From positions 1-28,569 of the IMG/VR virus record IMGVR_UViG_3300005935_002039: a DNA stretch of 28,569 nucleotides, one strand, 5' to 3'. This stretch comes from a virus. The notes beneath the pieces were generated by a model. That model saw only the letters and a list, made by a program, of their open reading frames with translations, was not told the DNA's origin and did no database searches. Each line of letters begins with the position of its first letter. Positions within the stretch are counted from its first letter, which is position 1. Both the position numbers and the translations under genes were made by a program. This document shows, piece by piece, positions 22,785-28,569 of this stretch.

Positions 22785-23843
22785 TTACGCGGCCGTCGCG
22801 CCGCTGATAACCAACTCGCGCCAGATGCCGTCCCATTGCAGGATAGCAATCTCGGCGGCCGCATGGAAAACGATATTGGCCAGTGCCGTCGCGCCATCGG
22901 CCTGCATGCCGCCAGTCGCAAGAGTCACCTTGGCGTCATTGGTTCCGAGGGTTCCGAGGCAATAGAAGCCCTTCCTCTCTCCGTACATGGTCCCGTCCGC
23001 CAAGGCCCCATTGGCGTCCGCCGTGGCAACAGTCACACCACCGTTGATGTACGTGAAGCCGCCGACCATATACGTCATGACCGCAGCGCCGCCGTCCTCG
23101 GGGGTCGCTACGATTTCCTGAAGTCCGGACTCTTCTCCATCGAGAAGCCTCGCCAGACATTTGGGGTTGCCGTTCATGACGTAGTACGAGCACAGGAGCG
23201 CTCCGGCCGGCGTGGTATCCACGCAGGTCTCCGTGAGAACTACGATTGTAGAACTCGTAACGCTGGAGATGACGTACTTGCCGGGAACAATTTTTCCCGT
23301 ACCATCGTCTTCGCCGGCAGTGATGACAAGGATGTCACCAGCCGCGGCGGTTGCGAACTGAGCGTTACCGGCCGTGAGAGTCAGACCGGAGGTCGCCACG
23401 GACCCCGTTCCGTCCGTCTCTCCGCCGATCTGTCCGCTGGCGTTGGTCTGCGCCGGGATAGCCGACCCGCGGCCGGGGAAGCCGGCCAGCGTGAAGCGCC
23501 CTGCATCGGCTCCTACCGAACAGGTAATCATGCCAGTACCGACAACGACGTCGACGCCGATGGCGATTTGGCAGATGCTTCCGGGCTCGTTAATCTCAAT
23601 CAGCTGACCGCTGGCATGGGCGGAATAGTCGCGAGCTGCGACACCGGCAAAGTTGCGGTTGTTGGTTGTGGTCGGGCGCTCGACGTGATTGAATCGTCGT
23701 GCGTCAGCTTCCGTTGCGGTTCCGTAGTCCGAATTGTAGCACACGCCTTCGCCCTGGAGGAGGGCGTCGGTCCCTTCGTACTGCACCCATTGGGTGAAGG
23801 TACGAGAGAGTGCTCTGGGAGCGTTGATGCTTCTGTCAGGCAT
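22785..23843 (-). CDS. Putative capsid decoration/head protein (352 aa)
   Basis: 352 residues, rich in Gly, Ala, Thr and Val, with almost only predicted beta strands. Residues about 169-222 (GDILVITAGEDD, then PGKYVISSVTSSTIVVLTE, ending CSYYV) match in pattern a small beta module at 364-411 of the 784-aa tail protein. No enzymatic motif is seen. It follows the major capsid gene by 54 nt and precedes the connector, where phages commonly code for head decoration or cement proteins, so that role is inferred from position. AAGGAAGGAA supplies the ribosome site for the ATG at 23843. Confidence 0.65.
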   Translation of the reverse strand: MPDRSINAPRALSRTFTQWVQYEGTDALLQGEGVCYNSDYGTATEADARRFNHVERPTTTNNRNFAGVAARDYSAHASGQLIEINEPGSICQIAIGVDVVVGTGMITCSVGADAGRFTLAGFPGRGSAIPAQTNASGQIGGETDGTGSVATSGLTLTAGNAQFATAAAGDILVITAGEDDGTGKIVPGKYVISSVTSSTIVVLTETCVDTTPAGALLCSYYVMNGNPKCLARLLDGEESGLQEIVATPEDGGAAVMTYMVGGFTYINGGVTVATADANGALADGTMYGERKGFYCLGTLGTNDAKVTLATGGMQADGATALANIVFHAAAEIAILQWDGIWRELVISGATAA

Positions 23844-23897
23844 TGTCAGATTCCTTCCTTGGTTGTTGTCGCCTGTTGATCATGTCGGCGGCTATTC

Positions 23898-24938
23898 TTA
23901 GCCGTCGACATGGAATACCGCCTGCCGCCGAGGATCGGTGCAGACCATATTCAGGGTTGCGTCAAGATCCACGCGCCGGACAAGATGCTTGTTGGGCACC
24001 ATGTACGGAGCCTGAAGGTTGTTCTCCCAGCCTTCCAAGACGCCGACCGCCAACCACATCCAATCCAGCATGTACACCGGATTCTGAGTGTCGTTGTCGA
24101 GATACGGCGCGTACGAGAGCGGCGTCCCTTTGAACAGGGTCCGGCCGTCTTTCGCGGCCAAGTCGTTTCCGAGACTCATGTTATTGGCCTCAAGGACCTC
24201 TTCCATAAGTCCGATGACGGTATCATTGGTATAGATGCCGTTCTTGGAGCCGCCGACCTTGGGGGTTGCATGGGAGACAGGAGACCGGAATTTGATCTGA
24301 CGGGCAGCCCGCCGCATCTTCCGGATCAAGTCTTCCTTGGTGATCTTCGTGTACGCGGCCGTGTAATTCGCATACCGAGCATAGGTTCCGGTCGAGATCC
24401 CGCCACGTCCAGCAGTAAAGCCGGCCGGGTTGGCACCGTAGAATCCTTCGGTTGCGTTCTTCACAATCCAGTACCCAATGCCGTACGGGGTACGTTCGTC
24501 GGTCGAGTCCGTGGGCTTGCCCCACAGGGTTTCCTCAAGATACTCGAACCACGCAACCATCATGGCCACGTATTTCGTTTGAATCAGGTTCACGATTGCG
24601 GTTCCACCACGCTGAAACGCCTTCTCGCGCAGATCGTAGATGTAATGCGCGTTGACGTGTCGCGGAGCGACTTCGCCCTTAACCATGGTATCACCGATGC
24701 TCGACCCGTCGTCCTCATAGAGTCCAACGGCGCGAGCCGAGTGATTATGGTCCATCTGGTACTCGGTTTCCCAGTTTTCCCCGCCAGCGAATTTCTTCTG
24801 ACGGGCCTTCCACATCTCGCGGACGGCGACGTGATCTATAAGATCAGTCTGCATGTCCACAAATGCGCCTCTTTTGATCAACGTGTTCTGAGTCAACAGA
24901 ACAGCATCATCAATGTCACTGAATGCCAATCCGGGCAT
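23898..24938 (-). CDS. Major capsid protein
   Basis: 346 residues. Position after an acidic scaffold, length and composition fit an HK97-fold podovirus capsid protein. Visible features are an N-terminal arm with 'AFSDIDDAVLLTQN', an extended-loop-like acidic segment (YEDDGSSIGDTMVKGE), a long spine-helix candidate (GGTAIVNLIQTKYVAMMVAWFEYLEETLWGK broken by polar residues) and a C-terminal beta region (KHLVRRVDLDATLNMVCTD). It assembles into the head shell with the scaffold. AGGGAG lies before the ATG, and ACCATA sits just 5' of it, a partial match to the leader element of the recombination genes. No maturation protease gene is nearby. Confidence 0.82.
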   Translation of the reverse strand: MPGLAFSDIDDAVLLTQNTLIKRGAFVDMQTDLIDHVAVREMWKARQKKFAGGENWETEYQMDHNHSARAVGLYEDDGSSIGDTMVKGEVAPRHVNAHYIYDLREKAFQRGGTAIVNLIQTKYVAMMVAWFEYLEETLWGKPTDSTDERTPYGIGYWIVKNATEGFYGANPAGFTAGRGGISTGTYARYANYTAAYTKITKEDLIRKMRRAARQIKFRSPVSHATPKVGGSKNGIYTNDTVIGLMEEVLEANNMSLGNDLAAKDGRTLFKGTPLSYAPYLDNDTQNPVYMLDWMWLAVGVLEGWENNLQAPYMVPNKHLVRRVDLDATLNMVCTDPRRQAVFHVDG

Positions 24939-24959
24939 GATAAAGACTCCCTATGGTTT

Positions 24960-26018
24960 TTAGGTCTCGCCGAAGAATTTCTTGTCGATCTCTTCGGCGG
25001 CCTCTTCTTGTGCTGTTTTCGTCGGTTTACTGCCTTGTCTTTTTGTCGGCCTGCTCGTATGCTTTTCGCCCCGCTCGGCCAGCTTCTTTTTCACGGGACC
25101 AAGAACATCCTTCACGGCCTCTGCGAACAGAACCCCCCTCTCGGGAACGTCCTGCCCGATCGCGTGATACCCGGCAGCCAAGAAACTCATCCGGTCGGCC
25201 AGTTCGCCGCGCTTCTGGAATTCGGCGCTGTCAGGCTTGATATCCTGCCTACCGCCTTTTCCGAGAATCGGCTCAACCTCTTCTCCCAGCTTGGCGATTT
25301 CGCCATCGAACCAGAGCGTACCCTCTTCAACGGCTCGTGCCTGCTCTGCTTGCTTGGTAGCTTCGGTCTCTTTTCCGGCCGCACCCTTGAGTTCCTTGAT
25401 TGACTCGTGTTGCGTTCGGATCAGCTCTTTCAAGCCGTTGAACGTCTTCACGAGCGCGGGATCAAACTCGTTCGGGTCCAAGTCAGGGATACCAGCGAGC
25501 GGATCTTTCTCGCCCTCTTCGCCCTTCTTTGCGCCCTTCCCTCCTTCTCCTTCTCCGCCCTGGGCCTTTTGCTCCAAGGCAGAAATCGTCTCCTCAAGCG
25601 CCTCCACGCTGGCAAACCCCTTCACTGAGCTCGCGGGCAAGCCAGCCGTGATAGCACGAGAGATCAAAGCGTCGTCAATCGCGTCCAGAGCCAGGGGCTT
25701 AGGGGCGGCGGCTGCCGCGGCCTTGGCCGCTTCGGCTACCTTGACTGCTTCGGCTGCTTCGGCCTCCTTGACCTCCTCAGCCGCCTTGGTCTCCTCTTCC
25801 CCTTCTCCCTCGCCCTCGCCTTCACCCTCTCCGGTTCCTTCACCCTCTCCGGTTCCCCCGCCCTGTTCGCTTTCGGCCTTGCGGACGGCTTCGGCGTCAC
25901 TGGCGATAACGTCGGCCGCTGCGACGATCTCTTCGCTCAGGCCGCTGTCGACATTCGCGCTCAAAGCGCTGTCGATCTTTTCGATCTCTGATGTGGTGGT
26001 TTTCTTCTCGGCAGGCAT
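24960..26018 (-). CDS. Scaffolding protein, acidic
   Basis: 352 residues, strongly acidic in the first half, with a Gly-Glu repeat (about 54-75) and an Ala/Glu-rich helix (about 76-118). The middle has helical coiled-coil stretches (VKTFNGLKELIRTQHESIKEL, then a Lys/Glu-rich run), and the C-terminus is basic and Lys/Arg-rich (RPTKRQGSKPTK), the usual capsid-binding end of phage scaffolds. It sits between the portal region and the major capsid gene, 21 nt from the latter, as expected. It directs capsid assembly and then leaves the head. AGGGAGAA precedes the ATG at 26018. The repeats are coded by tandem DNA repeats. Confidence 0.8.
   Translation of the reverse strand: MPAEKKTTTSEIEKIDSALSANVDSGLSEEIVAAADVIASDAEAVRKAESEQGGGTGEGEGTGEGEGEGEGEGEEETKAAEEVKEAEAAEAVKVAEAAKAAAAAAPKPLALDAIDDALISRAITAGLPASSVKGFASVEALEETISALEQKAQGGEGEGGKGAKKGEEGEKDPLAGIPDLDPNEFDPALVKTFNGLKELIRTQHESIKELKGAAGKETEATKQAEQARAVEEGTLWFDGEIAKLGEEVEPILGKGGRQDIKPDSAEFQKRGELADRMSFLAAGYHAIGQDVPERGVLFAEAVKDVLGPVKKKLAERGEKHTSRPTKRQGSKPTKTAQEEAAEEIDKKFFGET
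25821..25856. repeat. Two tandem 18-bp direct repeats in scaffold gene
   Basis: The 18-mer TTCACCCTCTCCGGTTCC (plus strand) occurs twice in tandem, coding part of the Gly-Glu-Thr repeat of the scaffold. It continues as related 6-bp units from about 25798. Each change of one 18-bp unit would keep the frame, so copy number could vary. Confidence 0.9.
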
Positions 26019-26029
26019 GTGGATTCTCC

Positions 26030-26377
26030 CTAAATGAAACTTTGTCGATCAATCAGGCCCCGCGCCTTCAATGCTTTCTTACGGTGCGAGGCGTCTCGGT
26101 ATACGGGATCTCCGTCAGGCGTTACGTCTGTCGGAACCCCCTTGCGTCTCAGAAGGTCTCGGAGCGCCTGTGCCTGCTCCGGCTCTACCCCTGAAGCAAA
26201 GCACTCGATTGGCCAGCCTTGGCCGTTCTTCGCTCGGTTGTACATCTCAGCGGCGTGGTTTCGCTTTGCTGCCCGGCCGTCTGCAAGTCGTATGGTAAGC
26301 GGCGCTTCTCCGCATGGAAAGCTGCGCTCCACTATCTCCTGTGCGTCATCGATCGTCTTGTAACAGAATGTTGCCAT
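26030..26377 (-). CDS. FmdB-tail-like small protein between portal and scaffold (115 aa)
   Basis: 115 residues. The layout resembles phage 'FmdB family' proteins found next to portal genes: an N-terminal strand region, a middle 'E-x-F-x-C-G-x-A-P' part, then GWPIECFASGV-x-P-E-Q, GVPTDV-x2-DGDPV and RDASHRKKAL-x-ARGLIDR. The CxxC zinc knuckles of true FmdB proteins are absent here (only two lone Cys), so the metal site has been lost or never existed. Role unknown. The ATG follows the portal stop with no gap (TAAATG), so the two are translationally coupled. Confidence 0.6.
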   Translation of the reverse strand: MATFCYKTIDDAQEIVERSFPCGEAPLTIRLADGRAAKRNHAAEMYNRAKNGQGWPIECFASGVEPEQAQALRDLLRRKGVPTDVTPDGDPVYRDASHRKKALKARGLIDRQSFI

Positions 26378-28129
26378 TTACCCGACCCTTCTGTTAAGCG
26401 TTGCCGCTTCACTGCCTTGGACCGTGCCGCCCATAAGGAGCCTTGACATCACGTCGTCTTTCCCTGCCCTTGTCGCGCCCGGGCGATTGACCCGCTCATA
26501 GGTTCTGGTCGTGTGAGCCGGAGCCTTTACCCGCTCCGGTTGCGCGTTACCTTCCGGCTTCATTTCGCCCTCGGCGGCGATGTTGGAGTCAAACTCAACA
26601 ATCTCCGAGACTTCGGGCACGTTTGCGTATTGCGCAATGGTGCTGAACAGCTTGCTCAGGTTGATCCGCCCGCCTTGCTCCTGAATGTTGGGAAGAAGCG
26701 GGATGACGTACCTATCGAAGATAACCCCCAGCTTTTGCAGCTTAGCGCTGGGAGACTCGTCCTGCAAAGAGAACACGTCAATATCGAAGTTGTAGTCAAG
26801 AAAGTCACCCTCTCTCGTTTCGTCGGACCACTGTGACGTAAGCATGATATCACCGGGCGCGGCCTTTTCAAGCATTCGAACCCGGATCGGGTCCGTCCAT
26901 TCGTACCAAGCCAACGCACTGAATACGCCCTTGGCAAACTTCCGAACTTGGTCGGCCATGTCGGTCATCCTTGTCCCGGCCGCCTGTGATAGCAGCTGGT
27001 CCTGCCCGACCGTATCAGCTTGCGGAGCGAGCCCTCCAAGCGTATCGAGGTTGCCGCCGAAGTACGAGAACAGATCACGAGTCTGCAAGAAAAACGCAAG
27101 GTTGAGCTGGTCTACTCCGCCGGCCACTAGATTCTTGGGCTCGCCTCCCGTGTACAGGATGCCTTCTCCGTCCTTGGCGTCCGCAAACCGCTGAGCGGAC
27201 TCATCGTTCCCGCCGGCAAAGCCCATGACGTTCTTGGACGCCTGGGCCTGGCGAGCGAGCTTGCGGAAAAGCGCGTTGGACAGCTCGTGCATATCACGCC
27301 ACAGCGCTACCGGCGGCAGCGGCAACAGGTTGCCAGGGACGGAACTGAACCCGAGACGATGATACGGTCCCACTTCGGGACCGTCGAACTCAATCGCGCG
27401 TACCTGCTTTTTGCCCTTCACTGTATACGTGATCAGCTTGTTCCGATCGGGGAGCCATACGTCCCTGAGCCAAATCTTGTCCTCGTACAGATCCGCGCCC
27501 TCGGACGTCGAGATCCCCTCAGCCCGGGCTTCGCCCTGGTCGCCGGTCACAGTAGGCTCATCAGCCTCGACGCTATCATCGATCTTGAACTGTCCGGAAT
27601 TTTTGAAGACGTCAAAGGGTACCCAATAATCGTTTCCCTCAAACTGGATCTTATCATAGCTATTGGCGGACATATCAACGAAATAATCGTCAATGCTCAC
27701 CAAGTCGACGTACGGCTGCCCGTAGTCGTGCCCGAGAGCCGTACCAACGGTGCTTATGCCTACCTTCACGATGCCAAGGCTGAACATCGCTTCCATCACC
27801 ACAGCGCGGAGCGTGTCGGCCAGCCCTATCTCTGCCGGAACCTGATTGATCGCCTGAGCCATTTCCTTGGCGGCAATCTTGAGAGTCGGATACGGCGTGG
27901 TCACAAGGACCCGCGGAGCCTGCGGAGCGAGCTGGCGAGTGTAGATCGTGATAGCAAGCTCCAGCAGATCAACCGGAACACGCTTCTCGGAATCGTTGTC
28001 AGCGTAATGGCTGCCGACGTATTCCTTGATAGCACTGACCCGTTGCTCACGCGGCTTGGCCAGCTGCGTAATTGACCAGTCAACGGCCGTTTGAAGGGCC
28101 GTGAATTCGCTTGCGGAAAGAAGGCTCAT
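26378..28129 (-). CDS. Portal protein
   Basis: 583 residues, within the range of podovirus portals. An N-terminal helical region holds 'VPVDLLELAITIYTRQLAPQ'. The middle, beta-rich wing has 'DLVSI-like' acidic strands (YVDLVSIDDYFVDMSA) and 'WLRDVWLPDRNKLITY'. The stem/crown helices include a Gln/Asp/Ala-rich tract (PQADTVGQDQLLSQAAGTRM) followed by 'DQVRKFAKGVFSALAWYEW', the pattern seen before the crown of portals. It forms the dodecameric DNA entry ring. GAGGGGC lies before the ATG. The next gene, in TAAATG overlap, is the FmdB-tail-like protein, and the scaffold and capsid genes follow in canonical order. Confidence 0.85.
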   Translation of the reverse strand: MSLLSASEFTALQTAVDWSITQLAKPREQRVSAIKEYVGSHYADNDSEKRVPVDLLELAITIYTRQLAPQAPRVLVTTPYPTLKIAAKEMAQAINQVPAEIGLADTLRAVVMEAMFSLGIVKVGISTVGTALGHDYGQPYVDLVSIDDYFVDMSANSYDKIQFEGNDYWVPFDVFKNSGQFKIDDSVEADEPTVTGDQGEARAEGISTSEGADLYEDKIWLRDVWLPDRNKLITYTVKGKKQVRAIEFDGPEVGPYHRLGFSSVPGNLLPLPPVALWRDMHELSNALFRKLARQAQASKNVMGFAGGNDESAQRFADAKDGEGILYTGGEPKNLVAGGVDQLNLAFFLQTRDLFSYFGGNLDTLGGLAPQADTVGQDQLLSQAAGTRMTDMADQVRKFAKGVFSALAWYEWTDPIRVRMLEKAAPGDIMLTSQWSDETREGDFLDYNFDIDVFSLQDESPSAKLQKLGVIFDRYVIPLLPNIQEQGGRINLSKLFSTIAQYANVPEVSEIVEFDSNIAAEGEMKPEGNAQPERVKAPAHTTRTYERVNRPGATRAGKDDVMSRLLMGGTVQGSEAATLNRRVG

Positions 28130-28150
28130 TCAGATGCCCCTCTTGGTGCG

Positions 28151-28432
28151 CTACAACACATCTTCCATGTCCGAAAACGGCGGTTCGTTCTTCAGTGCAG
28201 CGTACCCGGCCGCGATCAGATTCTCGCGCCGGGACATTTTACCATCCGCCGGCTTATCCAATTCACCTGCCAACTTCCCGCAATGGATACTGTCTGCTTC
28301 AGCCGCACCAAAACGCCGATCTCCACGATCGCTCGCCGCCTTGCTAGCGTACGTCTCGGTCTTCACGCGACCACGTTCGGCGTCAACCGCTACAATTCGC
28401 GTGTACTCATTGTTCTCCGCTCGCAGTGCCAT
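28151..28432 (-). CDS. Hypothetical protein upstream of portal (93 aa)
   Basis: 93 residues, charged and probably helical, with no recognised family. The frame has two close ATGs: the first (28438) overlaps the stop of the preceding gene and is too near the ribosome site GGAGGT, while the second (28432) is spaced by seven nt and is preferred. The C-terminal third contains KMSRRENLIAAGYAALKNEPPF. The spacing to the portal start is 21 nt. Small genes at this place in podoviruses often code for minor head proteins or terminase-linked proteins, but nothing here confirms that. Confidence 0.65.
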   Translation of the reverse strand: MALRAENNEYTRIVAVDAERGRVKTETYASKAASDRGDRRFGAAEADSIHCGKLAGELDKPADGKMSRRENLIAAGYAALKNEPPFSDMEDVL

Positions 28433-28437
28433 GTCCA

Positions 28438-28569
28438 TTACCTCCGTGTGTCTACGAGTTCTGCAACCACTGTGACCGATACTTCAAAATCGTGAGTGTC
28501 TGAGTCGTTGCCGAGAAAGGAGACCTTCAGCGATTCGTTCGTGTCGTCTGCGGCTATCGTCAAATCCCA
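28438..28569 (-). CDS. C-terminal end of a gene extending beyond the window
   Basis: The last 43 codons of an open frame that enters from the right edge and ends in a TAA overlapping the ATG of the next gene (TAATG). The visible peptide (WDLTIAADDTNESLKVSF, then TVVAELVDTRR) alternates polar and hydrophobic residues like a beta-sheet protein. The family cannot be judged from this part. Confidence 0.7.
   Translation of the reverse strand, partial: WDLTIAADDTNESLKVSFLGNDSDTHDFEVSVTVVAELVDTRR

Noticed and set aside
22836-23879. 347-codon plus-strand ORF antisense to the 352-aa gene
   Set aside because: Shadow of the minus-strand frame; Arg/Gly/His-rich with no family features.
23910-25403. 497-codon ORF on the plus strand antisense to capsid and scaffold genes
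   Set aside because: It is the mirror of well-supported minus-strand genes, has no ribosome site signal or recognisable domain, and its length follows from the GC-rich codon pattern of the opposite strand.
1-28569. tRNA genes, CRISPR arrays, insertion sequences, integrase or attachment sites, reverse transcriptase with variable repeats
   Set aside because: I looked for cloverleaf-like sequences, regularly spaced repeats, transposase or recombinase motifs and diversity-generating repeats, and saw none.

Overview
The window is a contiguous stretch of a tailed double-stranded DNA phage (or prophage) genome with a podovirus-like layout. Every gene I accept lies on the minus strand, so transcription runs from high to low coordinates. 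Most starts have clear purine-rich ribosome binding sites, and many stop/start pairs overlap as ATGA or sit a few bases apart, which points to a long polycistronic operon. Overall GC looks to be in the mid-50s percent. The host cannot be named. A lipobox protein and the virion plan fit a Gram-negative host, but that is an inference.

Read in the direction of transcription, 28569-22785 is the head module: an incomplete small protein, a 93-aa protein, portal, an FmdB-tail-like small protein, an acidic scaffold, the major capsid protein, and a 352-aa putative decoration protein. A strong hairpin follows at 22738-22769, where T7-like phages place the terminator between capsid and tail tubular genes. 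The connector/tail module (22716-15335) then holds a tail-tubular-A-like connector, three small proteins that could be a lysis cassette (one transmembrane plus coiled coil, one lipoprotein, one 58-aa protein), a large tail-tubular-B-like protein flanked by two related small proteins, an Ig-rich putative fibre, a GT32-type glycosyltransferase and a small structural candidate.

Next come a 390-aa coiled-coil protein and one uninterrupted 3292-codon gene (14152-4274). This giant 'large polyvalent protein' combines a glycine-rich hydrophobic N-terminal region, an adenine-methylase-like domain (NPPF), a complete Strawberry-notch/DarB-type helicase, a gluzincin-like metallopeptidase (HELGH) and an LPD38-like C-terminal region. 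By analogy with phage P1 DarB and internal virion proteins it is probably carried in the capsid and delivered with the DNA.

After a 249-bp non-coding stretch with a long hairpin, 4024-1 carries a recombination module: a Sak4-like RecA-fold ATPase, a DUF669 single-strand-binding-like protein and a Cas4-like iron-sulfur PD-(D/E)XK nuclease, interleaved with small zinc-ribbon proteins. These leaders share an ACCACCACA-type element just 5' of the Shine-Dalgarno.

The least expected signals are a 116-codon ORF overprinted in the +1 frame of the giant gene behind a perfect AAGGAGGT, and a roughly sixfold excess of the palindrome GATATC across the window. No tRNA, CRISPR array, insertion sequence, integrase or terminase was seen.
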